From Brachypodius melanocephalos (lineage: Eukaryota; Chordata; Aves; Passeriformes; Pycnonotidae), in contig VZSR01003807.1 of NCBI GenBank assembly GCA_013398615.1, forward strand, positions 21,579,078-21,643,077: a stretch of 64,000 nt of DNA, written 5' to 3'. A program made the position numbers and the translations under genes. Each line of letters begins with the position of its first letter. Positions within the stretch are counted from its first letter, which is position 1. Shown one piece after another: positions 24,909-37,161 of this stretch. The notes beneath the pieces are model-generated. The model had not been told where the DNA came from. It worked only from the letters and a program-made list of their open reading frames with translations, and made no database searches.

Positions 24909-26529
24909 TGTCTTCTAATAAATGTAAAAGGGAAGTTGTTCCTACATTTAAGAAAGAAAAATGAGGAAGTACACTTTTTTCTAGAAGAAGAGGATTCTTC
25001 TTCTAGGCAAGAAAGTGAAATTTTCTCTAGTGACCATGGGTGGAATAAGTTTGTTTAGAACTTAAACAAGCAAACAAAACCCCAAAATATAAATAAAAAA
25101 GAAGCCCAGCTAAAGGAGGATCCAATAATGTACATGTCACAATACACACCAATGGAAATTTTATGTGAAATTGTAGATTGCTACCTGGAATATTAATTTT
25201 ATTCAAGCTTTCTAACCCACAAGAAAATTCTTTAGGATCTCAAAAAGTCTGATTGAGCAATGTTTTATTTTCCAATCCAAATAAAAGCTATAACTTTACC
25301 TACATTTTGTCATTTTGCTGCATTTAATCTGCCCAGATGTAGATTTAAACACTTCAGTTATCTGAGCTGATAAAAGGAAATGTGCATTTTCATGAAGTCA
25401 GCAGACTTGCTCCAAAAGCAGGTATCTACATTGTGGGAACAAACTCCTTCCTTGTGCTTGTTTCCCTGCAGGAAATATAGAGGGGCTCTAGACAACCAGT
25501 TGAGTGAAATAAGTCAACTTGCACACCATTGTTAGGGCAACACTAGGATAGAAATACAGCAGAGTTATTCCTACTTAACACAAAAGGCTTCAAGAGATTT
25601 GTTGCTAAATAACAGATCCTTTAATATTTGGTGAATACTGATTTACAGTCACTGATGGTCATACACTGTCTTACACTCTACACGTCCAGTCACAGGTCAA
25701 ATGAGTGACACTACAGCAAACCAGGTATCCTTATTTCTACGATCCAGTGAGTGAAAAAGCCTTGCTTCATTTTCCTAACCAGTGCTAGCATATACACCAG
25801 GAACCAGGAAACAAACAGATGAAGAGTGACCAGTTATCCTAGCAGATAAAGTTTCGAAATACAAATATTCTTTTGTAACAGTTGTTTTAGCCCTCTTCCT
25901 TTAGCCCAAAGGATGGTTTCCAGACAGGAAAATACTCAGGAGAACAGGTGAGTTTTATGGACTGGCATTCATTCTAATGAGCATGTCACAGAACTGTGAG
26001 AGTTCAGAGCCATAGAATCCATTCCACAGCTGTCTACAGCCTAAGTTCTAATGTAGGCAGGAAATTCACCCTGTCAATCACAACCCCATCTCTCCAAATC
26101 CTAGACTGAATCTTACTCCCAGTCAAACATAGCTTTTTGTTTTTTCCTGCCTATGGTTCTCAACTTGCCTTTCCAGGTGGTTGCTTTACGACCCAGAACA
26201 AAAGGAAACTGCCTCAGCCATTGGAAGTATCTATTACTGGTCCTGAAGGGCATATGGCTAGCAAAGGAGCCAGACTAAATAACTTCTAAGCAGAAATGAT
26301 GACACCTGAACCACCTTGAATTTTGGCTCACCATACTTGGAAGCTAAAGCGAGCTTCAGAACACTATTGTTTGCAAATTTCCAAGATATCAAAAGAACAT
26401 TTTAATGAACGGTTAGAACAGGAAAAATATGAGGAAGGGGGAGAATGACGAAAATCCAAGGAGTTTCTCATGAATCAAACCAGAACTTAAAGATCAAGAT
26501 TCTAAATTAAAACTTAAATTGTCTAAGGC

Positions 26530-26684
26530 TGCAAAGAGAGGTTGTGGAGATAATAAAAACTTGCCTGGAGGTGATCCTGTGCAACCTGCTCTAGGTGAAC
26601 CTGCTTGAGCAGGGATTTGGACTAGATGGTCTCCAGAGGTTACTTCCAACCCCAACCCCAACCCCAACCATCCTGTGATTCTTC
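26530..26684 (+). mobile_element. CR1 LINE 3' end with tail expansion
   Basis: GAGAGGTTGTGGAG, CCTGGAGGTGATCCTGTGCAACCTGC, TTTGGACTAGATGGTCTCCAGAGG and a terminal CCATCCTGTGATTCTT follow the CR1 3' UTR order closely. Only the last 155 bp are present, so it is heavily 5'-truncated. Inside the TTCCAACCCC motif, AACCCC is repeated three times (26648-26665), a local expansion not usual for CR1. Confidence 0.9.
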
Positions 26685-28313
26685 AAGTTGCCTGTACTGA
26701 ATGGAAGACATCACTGTGTTTTCCATTTGCAAATGCAACTCAGCTATTAGACACTAAAACAATGTTGAAAGATTTCATCTTCCAACCTAGGCAGCTGGTT
26801 AAGTTATTCCTGTTTCCCTGACAACCTGTCATCATTCATGACCCAGTGAAATTCCCAACTGAGCTGCTGATCAGGCAGTTAATAATTTAGAAGTTTCTTT
26901 CTTCTGTGGATTTGTGTTTGTCATTAATGATAGCAACTAGCAAACAGTTCTTCATTTAGTCTATAAATGGAACAAGTGTGAGGTAACACTGGTCACTAAA
27001 TTAGCCAAATCTTTTCAGATGTCTTTGCCTGGAACCATAGTGAAAACAAATGACAAGAGCACTCCTCTCATCAAGAACATCCCATGAACATACCTAGAGT
27101 TATCATTAGTAGCTTCATCCTTTTTAAAGGTTCTTTTGTCTCAAACTAGGATGTGAAAATACTCTGAACAGAGATATCAGCTAATTGCCATTGTTACTGG
27201 GCTTTGTCCAACACACAAATGCCACTTCACTGAAAAAACACCTTACTCCAAGGAGCATAAGGCTTCAGTTTCTTTTTGTGTGTGTAATCTCTCCATTGAG
27301 CAGAACAGATGAAACAACATATAAGGGTCAATAGCACTCTTAAACAAAAACTTGAGCATAGAAGTCACTGTGTGTCCAACCTTTGCTACTTATTTTCTTT
27401 GTTCTCTTGAGGTACACCAGGTTCTTCTCTCTTTTTAACCATGTTTGGCACGAGATATTTGCCACAGTGTTGCCTATTCCTGCACATCCAACCCCAAATA
27501 CCAGTGCAGCTGTGTGTGGGAGTCAAGGCTACAAAATAGTTGAAATAATGATGTCTTTGGCTCACGAAAAAAAAAAAAATCCAATAGGACCAAATGTGTT
27601 TCACTGCAATATGAATAAGTGGCAATTTCCTGGGTGCTTTGAGTCTTGCAGTTTCTTCATAATTGAGTCCTTCATTAGCATTTTTTAAGCAGCTCTTCTC
27701 ATTTTCATTGCTTCACTGAAAGAAAATTATGCTTCAGCCTTACTTTATTTCCAACATTAATACAAGTCAATATTCATTCCCCCACCACTCTCCCTTCAAG
27801 ATTGGGATCTTCTTTTACAAAAAAAGGACATCTTCTGAAAGCCTAGATTCTACAAAAAAATACTTTCACAATTTCAAGAAAGTGAAACCTGAAATTTCAA
27901 AGTGCCTATATTTTGGTACTATCAGGAAATTAAAATAGTCTAGCAGTACAAAGACCAGAAAATTAAATTCTCTAAGAATAGTACAGTGCTATTTAACTCC
28001 TCTGGCTGAAGGGAGTTTAAAGAGAAGTAAGGCTTAAAATGCATGAGTGTGTATATTTTAATAATGTTTCCTTACCTCCCTCTGGTGCAGGACCACAGCA
28101 TAATCAGAAAGAATGTCTGCATTAAAAGTTTTTCTTCCATCTTAACTAGAACCAATAGCCTCTTTTCTGACATTCTGTGCCTTCAATTCTTTCACCATAC
28201 CTCAAATATTTCTTGTGATTTTTCAGAAGACGTAACCATACACAGACACATTTTGTCAAGTTTACACATTGCAATTAGAATAGGCATTGCAACTATGACC
28301 ATTAAAATAACTG

Positions 28314-28317
<4 letters not shown>

Positions 28318-28371
<54 letters not shown>
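28318..28371 (+). repeat. Pure A54 homopolymer
   Basis: Fifty-four consecutive A, by far the longest homopolymer in the window. ATTAAA, a polyadenylation-signal variant, lies at 28301-28306, about 12 nt upstream. The tract could be the tail of a processed retrocopy or a slippage-expanded A run. Assembly length of such runs is unreliable. Confidence 0.9.
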
Positions 28372-28375
<4 letters not shown>

Positions 28376-29380
28376 TGTGTTTTGGACTGAGTGGTTTTAG
28401 TTTCATTTAACTGCAATAACACTTTCTTTCAGAGCAGTAATTATGCAGAGTCATTTGAGAGCCTAAAAACATGTATCTAGTGCTTTAAAGTATCCTGAGT
28501 GTTCTCCAGCTGGTTGTCCTGAAGTGTCTCTCATTAATCACACAGCCTAGCTACCCAGCCTCATTTGATGTCTTAGATTACATGTTGTATATTCCTCTGA
28601 TGCCCCTCCTTAGGCACCTGGGTTGCTCCTTTTCAGTTTAGTTTGCCTGTATAAAAATAAGACAAGCGGGAATGTCTGCTGCTCCATAAAGCCAAAAAGA
28701 GGTTTCAAGAGTCACTGATCAGCCTAAGAAATGTGAAGAGGCGGCCAAACTTGGCTTCAGTAATTTGGTACATTAGGAAAGTAGGGGACTTGTTCAGAAA
28801 GGCATAATACTGTGCTAGTGATGAATGGGAATCAACCTGCATCACTGAACCAGGATACACAGCCCAAGCAGAAATGAAGTGTTGAAGCACCCCAGGTGGT
28901 GTGGTACCGTTAGGAGAGGAGTTAATGAGAAAAACCGTGATAGAGAGAAACATCAGGAAAAATTAAGTTGAAAAAATTGTAAGAAATGAGGTCTGGCTGC
29001 AGTCTATAGGAAGCTGACTTTGAGCCTAAGGAAATGCACTTTATCTCCCAGGCAGGTGGCTGCAACTGGGCTCTAGAAGAAAAACTCTTAAGTGCAGACA
29101 GACTATTTTAAGAGTATATGAAAAGACAGAATAACCCCAGGAATAGCTTATAATTTTCTGTATTGACAGTGAACTATGAGATGCAGTTTAATGAATCAGG
29201 ATGGAACCATAAAAACCTACTTTTCTTTTAACATTCAATGCAGTAATAAAATTAGGTTCATTAAAGAAGAAGTAGCAAACTATAGAATAAAAATAGGACA
29301 GGGCAGCAATTTTTGGAGAGATTTTTTTCTAAGTTCTTTATCCACAGGTACATATGCTAATACCTGTTTAATACTAAAGT

Positions 29381-29381
<1 letters not shown>

Positions 29382-29404
<23 letters not shown>
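29382..29404. repeat. A23 homopolymer
   Basis: Uninterrupted A run followed by GAAGAAAGC. No canonical AATAAA lies just upstream, so there is little reason to call it a retrocopy tail. Confidence 0.9.
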
Positions 29405-29411
<7 letters not shown>

Positions 29412-30197
29412 GCAAAACAACTGAAGCTCAAACGAAAAAAAAATTAAAAGCTTTTTTTAAAGCTTTTTTTCTTTTTAAAAAGAAAAATTATATGTTTGAC
29501 TGCTTTTATAGATCTTTTTCCAAGTTTATTTACTGTGAGCCTAATCCAGCATACACTGAAGCAACAGGGAATTTCAGAAGACAATTGTAGTCCATGAAAA
29601 GGTGTTATGACAAGATGTTTCATCCTCTAGCACAAAAGCCACATATTTCAATACAGCATTTTAAAGATAAACATGAACAAAAAAAATCTCTAATTCTACT
29701 TAGACTTTTGAAACAGGTAGTGCTATTTCTGGGTACTTCAAAAATGTATTTTCATATCTAATCTGAAAAAACCGAGTTCATTATATGCAACAGTAGAAAG
29801 AAACAAAAAACCAGTCCAATAATGTCTAAGAAAAGGTGCACTACTCATATTTTTTAACTATTTAATCATTGTAACCATGCATGTGTGCTAATTACTTAAA
29901 GAATCTCTATGCTGTTTCATCTTTTCTATGCAATAAAAGTTATGGCAGTTTGCTACTTTATTTTTCTGCTGTGATGTTCTGGTTGGATGCTGGCTTCCTT
30001 CTGGCTTATTTTTCAGATCTCACAAGAGCACACCGACCTTGCAACTACCCCAAGAACCCAGCTGCAATCCCTGCCAGGCTGGGTCTTATACATTTTAAAG
30101 AGGTTTTTTTAATCTTAAAAACATTACAGGCTCTAAATGGACACTTCTGTATCCAGCCTTAACTTGCTCAGTAAAGCTTTGCTTCACAGAATCTGTC

Positions 30198-30224
30198 CAT
30201 AACACTGTAAACATCAGTGTTATG
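30198..30224. repeat. Perfect 10-bp stem, 7-nt loop hairpin
   Basis: CATAACACTG (30198-30207), loop TAAACAT, then the exact complement CAGTGTTATG (30215-30224). It is compact and fully paired. No known RNA family is recognised. Confidence 0.85.
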
Positions 30225-30233
30225 ATGTTGTCA

Positions 30234-30275
30234 GGGGGAAAAAAACAAAAAGACCTCAAACAAACAAACAAAAAG
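30234..30275. repeat. A/C-rich low-complexity tract
   Basis: AAAAACAAAAAGACCTCAAACAAACAAACAAAAAG, the same tract type as 8921-8990. Confidence 0.75.
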
Positions 30276-31055
30276 AAGGCTGAAGTTACCCTGCTGCCAA
30301 TACAATTCATTCTCCTATAGAACTCTATATGTTTCAGTCTTGTACCTACTTTTACATTAAAAATTTAGGAAATGTGCTGCAACTCCTACCTTAAGTCAAT
30401 TTTTAATTCCAGCAGAAATTGTTTCATTGTTTGTCACTGTGTTTTACCCTGAAAAATTTGATACACTACTCACAGATTAATCTGTTGTAAAGCATATTGC
30501 CCAATAGTTCTCTAATCTTTATAGTGGGCTGCATTTCAAAATCTACTATCTATAGATAGCAGAGCGGCTGTGTCAATCTCACTATTTTGTCCCTGTGGAA
30601 GTTTGTGGAGCAGAAATTATTAAGCAAACCAATGTTAAGGAAGCAAAAGCAAGAAGATGAAGGAGGTTTTTTGGCTCTTAATCATTATTCCTGCCCACAC
30701 AGGTACAGATAACTTGGTCCTAAAACACACCCAGCCCCTACTGCATAAAATGTCCCTGGCACCTGGCAGCTTAGCAGGCTACCTTATTTCTATGGCAGTC
30801 ACATTCACAGTGGAAGGGCTGGTGCCTCTGAAAATGAATGACCCACTAAAATGTACCCAGTGTCATGATAGCTTGTGTTTCTAGTAAAGATGTTTCAATG
30901 CTCTCTCAAAAACAAAACAACTGAAAGAAAAAGGAGGGAAATATTGGAAAACAATACTTTGTGATTGTCTGCTTCTTTCCTCTGTTCCTTTTAAACCTCA
31001 AAACGAATATCCTCATTTTTATCTGTTAAGTGGATTTTTATTTGGTTAGCAGGTC

Positions 31056-31152
31056 AGGGTTTTTTGGCTGTTTTGTTGTTTTTTGTTTGGTTTCGGGGGG
31101 TGTTTGTTTTTTTAGGTTTTATGTTTGACTGTTTGTTTGTTTTCCTTTTTGG
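31056..31152. repeat. T/G-rich low-complexity tract with G6
   Basis: About 95 bp of TTTTGTTG/TTTGTTTGG with GGTTTCGGGGGGTG in the middle. It is the complement-strand version of the A/C tracts seen elsewhere in the window. Confidence 0.85.
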
Positions 31153-32203
31153 CATTGTGAGGGTGGCTGTTGGGGTAGGAAGGCAGAGGAATTACCATCA
31201 CATTTTCTGCCATTATAGCCTAACCTGCTAGCAATGTTTTCCTCAGTTCATGTATACCTAATTCCACCCAGCTTTGTCCGTTTAGTGTAAAAGGAAGAAG
31301 TTCAGAAAGGAGGTTAGCCCTAGGACATAACAAACCGATTCCCTAAGAATGTGTAAAAAACTCAAACCTTGCTGAACTCAGAGTCACACTATAGCTTGTG
31401 GGCCTTGCACAACCTCCAGGGATGGTCAATGGCTTGTTCTTGACAACAGGCACAGAGATCCCTCATATTTGCAGAAGAAATTTTCAAAACCTTAAAGTGA
31501 AATAGCATTTACTACAGGCGTGGTTCATTGTAACCATTCTTCTGGTTAATCTTTCACAAGTGCTAGATGGAGAAGTAAAATTATTAAAAACAAGGGAAAA
31601 AAATCTCTGCTATTTAATTCTATAATTTTATACCAGCAACACTTGTTTTTATGATCTCTGGAAGCCATTTTAGGAGGTGTTTTTCCAAGGGAGACAACAA
31701 GGAATAAAACCAAATCCCCCTTCTCCTTACAGAAAAACACAGCTAAAAGGCCTGCTTTAGACTGTTACTTGTGCTTTCAGGTTTTTGAAAGGGCACCGAA
31801 TGCCTTTAATTAACATCATGAAGTCAACATTTTGCTTATACCATTTGAGTTTAGCCCTAAACCCTTCCAGGAAAAAGAAGAAAATTATATTTACCTCATA
31901 AGCCTCACACTACTTGGATAAAAATGCATTTTGAAGGTGTTAGCCAAAGAAGTGATTATAAAAAATGAAAAGACTAAATATAGGTTTAACACTAAATTAC
32001 TTCATTGGTTATTTATTATCACAACCTATTTGAAATGAAATCTTACTGTATCTCCAAAAATTAAACAGCAATTGCAGCCTTTGATACAGTGTTCAATACA
32101 GTAGGGAATTCTAAGGTATCTCTATTTTGAGCTATGAATACTAGCAACACATTTTGAAATGTGTGGTAAATTACTGTTAATCAAGGTAAATCAAGCTTTG
32201 CTT

Positions 32204-32283
32204 AATCACAGAATCACTAGGTTGGAAGAGATCCCCAAGATCATCGAGTCCAACCCAGCTCTAACACCTCAACTAAAAGAGTA
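32204..32283 (-). mobile_element. Very short CR1 LINE 3' end
   Basis: AATCACAGAATCACTAGGTTGGAAGAGATCCCCAAGATCATCGAGTCCAACCC..CTAACACCTCAACTAAA is a near-consensus reverse-complemented CR1 tail of the CACTAGGTTGGAAGAGA type. Only about 80 bp is present, an extreme 5' truncation. The low divergence suggests it is younger than the other CR1 copies here. Confidence 0.88.
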
Positions 32284-35011
32284 AGAATCCCTTTTGGAAG
32301 TAAGTAAATAATTCAGTTTTATTTTCCATCTACATTTTGAGGACATACATTCTGTCTTCTGTTTGGAGACAGAACATCTAAACTTTTCATAAGGAGATTA
32401 ATTAAATCCATTCCTTTTGCTTTTTAGGGAATAATTTAAAAAAAAAAAAAGTTAAATAACAAGCAAAGGAAAAAGCAGTTCAATTCAAGGAACGTGGACA
32501 CAAGATGAATGAGACGTTACTAATAATGGTGCTGTCACAGTTAACAATTTTACTGCTTACTGGAGGCATGGCCAGTTAGGCTAGAATTACTTAGTAGCAC
32601 AGTCTCTGCAACCCAGTGGTATTTTTATTTGCCACTCAGCTGTTGGAGGAAAATGCAAGTCTTTTAATGAACTATGAAATCAACCAGTAAAACGCTTCAG
32701 CTTATGAGACGGGCTGACTAGCATCCAGGTGATATATCACACATGCAGGGTGCTGTTCAGTCTGCTATGCTACAGTGAACTCAGCCTGCAAAACTACAGT
32801 ATCCACCAGCAGGCACTTACCAATAAAAGCTTTCCAAGGCAAATGAGGGTGTCTGAGGACAGCTTTAAAATATTTTATTGCTCTTAACTTCGCAGAAAGC
32901 ACAGCAGGAGTTGGAGAAAGGGAAGGGGTTTTCATTTCTCTTCTTTAGTGACTACACACAAAATTTGGTTCCCAACATAAATCAGATCCTGCTTCTAACT
33001 ACCAGCCATTCCTGTGTAAGGAAATTCCGGCTGGGCTCTTTCTAGCAGAAGCATCCATACTATTTAAAAAATAAAAAGAACATTCCTATTACTTGAAAAG
33101 AAAAAGCATTCCTGAACACATCCTTTATGTTTGGATCAGGCATTTCTATCATAGTCTCAGATAATTCAGTGTTTACAATATACAAGAATTCTGGGTTAAA
33201 AATACCATAATTGTTTTTTGAATAAGTACAGGCAGGTTAATTGTACATTAATATAGCCAGCACAAAATTATCCTCCAATACCAGAGTACAAGGAAGAGAC
33301 AGTAAACAGATTGGTTCACCTAACTTTTTCCTTATACATGAATTCTACCAGATAAAATATAAAGCAAGAAAAGTAAGTTAAAGCCCTCAGTCTCTATAAA
33401 TTCATAAACCATGTAAGGATATTCAGGGAAGTCTTACCTTCCTGGCCTAGTCATAGTAATGATAGGAGTCACAACGGGTTATGAGGCAAAGGACAGATGA
33501 TCTAATAAACAGTACAAAGTTGACAAATTTCAGAAACACCTTCTTGAAAGGAAACATCTCTTTACACAACACACGCATTTAAAGATAAGCATGCTAAGGA
33601 GTAGATAAGCATATGAAAACTTAGAAATTTATATCAACAGGTACTTCAGAAGGGCTTTAGCTTCCTGCTGAAGCTGTTACATTTTTTCCTAAGCCAAAGA
33701 AAGGGTAACCAACACTCTGGAGGGCATGTTTGGGTCAATGAATGAAAAGAACAGAAAAAACCCAACCAGGTTCCAGCCTTTTTATCAAAGGGTGTTGACA
33801 ATAGCTTGACTACCCAATAGGTAACAACACTGTCAAATCATGCAACATTGCCAGGCAAAAATCAGTGCCACATTCCTCTGTATTTTTCCCTGCTGATCAG
33901 CCAGCTTAACTTTTTTCCATATCTCAGTTTTCCTTCTTTAAACGAAGGGAACACAATAGAATCTCTAATCTAAGAGAAACATTCGTGAGACTTGCACATG
34001 TTAGATTTGCTTGGTTGGGTTCTGGACTGGGTGGTAATGTGTGAGCAGAGGTGTAAAATAATACAGAACAGAAACTTCTTCAAAGAGATGTGTTTCAGTT
34101 TTAAATAGAGATATTTCGAAAATTAACACCCCCAAAATAAAGCTAAGTCTAGCACCTACACAAGGAATGTGCATCTATACACACATCATAGCCAAATAGC
34201 CCATGATAGATGCTGAGTAGAGTCAATGCATCTACAAGCCAGCCTTTAATTTAAATTCTGTTTCTGATGTAACATATTAAAACAAGTTACTCCACACTTA
34301 CAGTTTTGCTTTGACTTTTCCCTGTTTTACAGATTCCTTCCAAAAGTTTCTCTATAGATGTGATGAGAGACTGTTTTGCTTGAAAAGGCCAAAAAAAAAA
34401 TTGCTTGAGTGGACTCAGGTCAGCTGTTGCTTAACTTCTACAAGCAAAAAGGAAATTCATGCAGGGGAGAGGAAATTACAGGAAATACAAAATATTCTCC
34501 AAAAGTCACACACTGAGAAGATAAATACTCCAAATAGTCAGAGCAGTTGGATTTTGCACCATCCAGTGTTTGGATAATATAGAAAGTGTCTAAGGTTCAT
34601 TAGTGCAAGCCCCAAGATCCCAGTAAAAAGCCTCACTACTAGAACTGTTAACTCTCAGTCCCAGCCTGGACATCCACTTCCTTTTAAATATCTTGCTGTG
34701 CATGCTATCGAAGGAAGACCACCAAAATAGAGCACCCTTTTCCTAGAAGGAGAGAAGGTTTTCTAAAGCTAAGCAAACATTTTTATAGAGAAAATATGTA
34801 TCATCGTGACATGTTAGCTACTGTAATGTAAATATATGGATTCATCATTTGAGTGCCAACTAAGTTCTTTGCAAACCGCACAATAGAATTCTTTGATGCC
34901 CCACTGCAATTAATTATTGCAATAGCAGAAAAAAAAATCTCAAAGTTCCAGTCCTCCTTGTCAAACTGTTACTATTTTTGTACAATGGAACAAGATTCTT
35001 AGGTCCTTGAT

Positions 35012-35094
35012 TTAAAAAAACCCAACAAAACAAACAAACAAAAAAACAAAAACAAAAAAAAAAAAAACCAAAAACAAACCAACAAAAAACCCAA
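35012..35094. repeat. A/C-rich low-complexity tract
   Basis: AAAAAAACCCAACAAAACAAACAAAC, a run of 14 A, then CCAAAAACAAACCAACAAAAAACCC. It is about 83 bp long and bordered at both ends by CCC. Confidence 0.88.
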
Positions 35095-35269
35095 CTTTAA
35101 ACGTGGCATTATAGAATCTATCTCATTCAGTGGCTAACATTTATTTTGAGCATTAGAAAAAAGGGATCAAAGAGATGAAGTGTACTTGTGCTTTGAAATG
35201 TGGCCACAAAAGTGATATCATTATGGTCTATGCTTATTGTATCTCAATGACCAAATGTGCTTGATTTAC

Positions 35270-35293
35270 TTTTTTTTTTTTTTTTTTTTTTTT
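35270..35293. repeat. T24 homopolymer
   Basis: Twenty-four consecutive T followed by GGGTCTAGC. If it were a retrocopy tail it would be on the minus strand, but no minus-strand AATAAA lies next to it. Confidence 0.9.
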
Positions 35294-36976
35294 GGGTCTA
35301 GCTCCCAAAATAAACTCAACCAGGGAGGCTATTATGCAAATGTGCACTAATCTCAGCAGTGGCACAATGGCATTAGAACAGTCACACTGGAAGATGGCTA
35401 TGTAAAACAAAATGTTAATTTGGGGAAATAATCACAAGAAACACGCTCTCCAGCTAATATGACCTTTTGTACAGACTGGTAGAATATTTTGCAATAACAG
35501 TATGTTTTTGTTTTCAGTGTTTTGAGACAAGAAAACTGAAGACCAATTCTTGCTTTAGTATGAGAGAGCTGAAATAGTGCCTCAAAACATTTCATCAACT
35601 ACAATGACTGCAGTAGCCTTAAAAAATTCACAGTGCTGGCATCTGTTATGAACGAGACAGGCAGAGAGACAGGCATCAGAACAGAGACTGATAAACACCC
35701 AGAAAGAATGGAGATCTGACTTCTTGGAGAAAAAATAATGCCTGGAAGCTTGAGAAAGAATAAGAGAATTGCTCAGAATGCAGTGTGAGGTGAAAGAACA
35801 CAGATACTTATTGCTAGGTTTTGTTTGGTATTATTTTTGTAATGTTTCATGTTAGTTTGTTTCTAATAATGTTAATAATTGGATTCATACAGTGATGTGA
35901 GATTTTATGACCCAGAGAACTGCAAATTTTGCAGTTTGCTTTGGACAAACAAAATGAAACACATGAACACGAAAGAATTTATACCAAATTAAATAGTTCA
36001 TTTAGTTATTTTATAATGGAAACCCATAGCAGCACAGAAGCTATAAAAATGATCATGTTAAGGGGTGAATAGCTCTCACGGCATCAGTTAATCAGAATGT
36101 ATGTTCTTAGAAGGAGAAATTTTTACAGATTTAACACATGCCTGTTTTTACTTTATGCCTAAGTGGTTACATCAGCGTTGCAGAAAGCCCACAAGATTCA
36201 GAGTTTATCAGGCAGTGTCTATCTAGGAATATAGCAGCTCACCTGCTACCTGAAAGTCCTCCACGTGCTGAAGGACCTTGGCTGGCCACCAGATTGGCAC
36301 AAACTGATCCTTTCTCTGTTCCATTGCAAACTATCTGCAATATCAGATTGCATATTGTGTTCGTTTTCTCTCTTAAGTGTAAAAAGACAAATCCTAGAGA
36401 GTGCAAGCAGTCATGCATGGATGTAGGAAACCCATCATACCATGTAGAAAACAAATTGTGCAAATGCTGAAGATCTCTGCACTCCATGCAAAGGCAGTAA
36501 TTGCATTGCCTTGCATCCTTATGCTCCCTCTAAAAATAGTTCATGGTTAGATAGAGTCCAACACCGGAGACCAATGTGCTGCTGACACAAGCTGAAGACT
36601 CTCAGCTCTCCGCTGGTTTATCACTGCCATCTGTCTCCTGATGCAACATCAAATTACTTGGAGAATCAACAGCATCGTGCTCTGATTTTGTTTAGCAGCA
36701 AAACACACATACATCACCATTTCTCATGTTTGGTGAAGGGACTGTTTCAGTTGCATCCTAACAAGCTAAAAATGGCCGCCTGAAGTCAAAACTTCCCACA
36801 TTTGAGATATGCATTAGAAGAACAGACTTTATACTCAGTCAGTAAAATATGTACTTAAAGGAGGTTGAAGAAATGCTCTTCTGGTTCAGGTGGTAATCAG
36901 GGGAGATTATACAGGATTATTATTTAATACACAAAGAGTAACATGCCTTATTTTGATACGCTTCTGTTCCACCTAG

Positions 36977-37161
36977 GACAAGGGTACGCTGTTCAATATT
37001 CTTTTGATAGCAACTCCACAGATACTCTAAATGGAGACCCGGCATCCAAGTCATCCCAGTCATCCCCGACCAGACAAAGTTTACTAATTCAGGCTGGGCA
37101 GCACATAGGACTGACTTTACTGCTGGCATCACAAAAATGCTGCATTGACCAGTGTGTTCAG
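36977..37161 (+). other. Candidate orphan exon, 185 bp, unknown protein
   Basis: CTTCTGTTCCACCTAG (acceptor-like, AG at 36975-36976) precedes an open segment that ends CAG before GTGAGT (37162-37167), a consensus donor. In the only fully open plus frame the encoded piece includes GYAVQYSFDSNSTDTLNGDP, a Ser/Thr-rich patch (SSQSSPTRQS) and a C-terminal KCCIDQCVQ. The reading phase would be 1 at the start and 0 at the end. The composition is more protein-like than most frames here, but the minus strand is also open across it (36920-37177), I do not recognise a family, and no companion exon is identified. It could be an alternative exon of a gene whose intron fills the window, an exonised fragment, or chance. 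Confidence 0.25.

Larger units (their letters stand above)
19887..26529. other. Unique AT-rich non-coding sequence
   Basis: No gene is recognised. It contains a TAAT-rich block at about 20010-20095, an A/C tract at 21668-21700, and an A20 tract (24829-24848) facing a T-rich tract (24881-24908). The stretch at about 25200-25400 looks like conserved non-coding DNA. The 135-codon minus frame at 20880-21287 has hydrophobic patches but no recognisable family. Confidence 0.6.
26685..32203. other. Unique non-coding sequence with homopolymers
   Basis: No gene is recognised. Landmarks are the A54 tract at 28318-28371, an A23 tract at 29382-29404, AT-rich self-complementary sequence at 29430-29490, a hairpin at 30198-30224, and T/G tracts near 30234-30275 (complement) and 31056-31152. 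The open frames (up to 115 codons, including one running into poly-lysine through the A tract) look fortuitous. Confidence 0.6.

Noticed and set aside
26646..26669. Interstitial telomere repeat
   Set aside because: The unit is AACCCC, not CCCTAA, and it sits exactly in the CR1 TTCCAACCCC motif.
28043..28390. 115-codon frame ending in a lysine run
   Set aside because: The lysines are the A54 tract and the upstream part has no domain. The matching minus frame is poly-phenylalanine from the same tract.
34580..34700. Possible ancient CR1-like stretch (GTGCAAGCCCC..CCTTTTAAATATCTTG)
   Set aside because: Only isolated words resemble CR1 and their order is not convincing.
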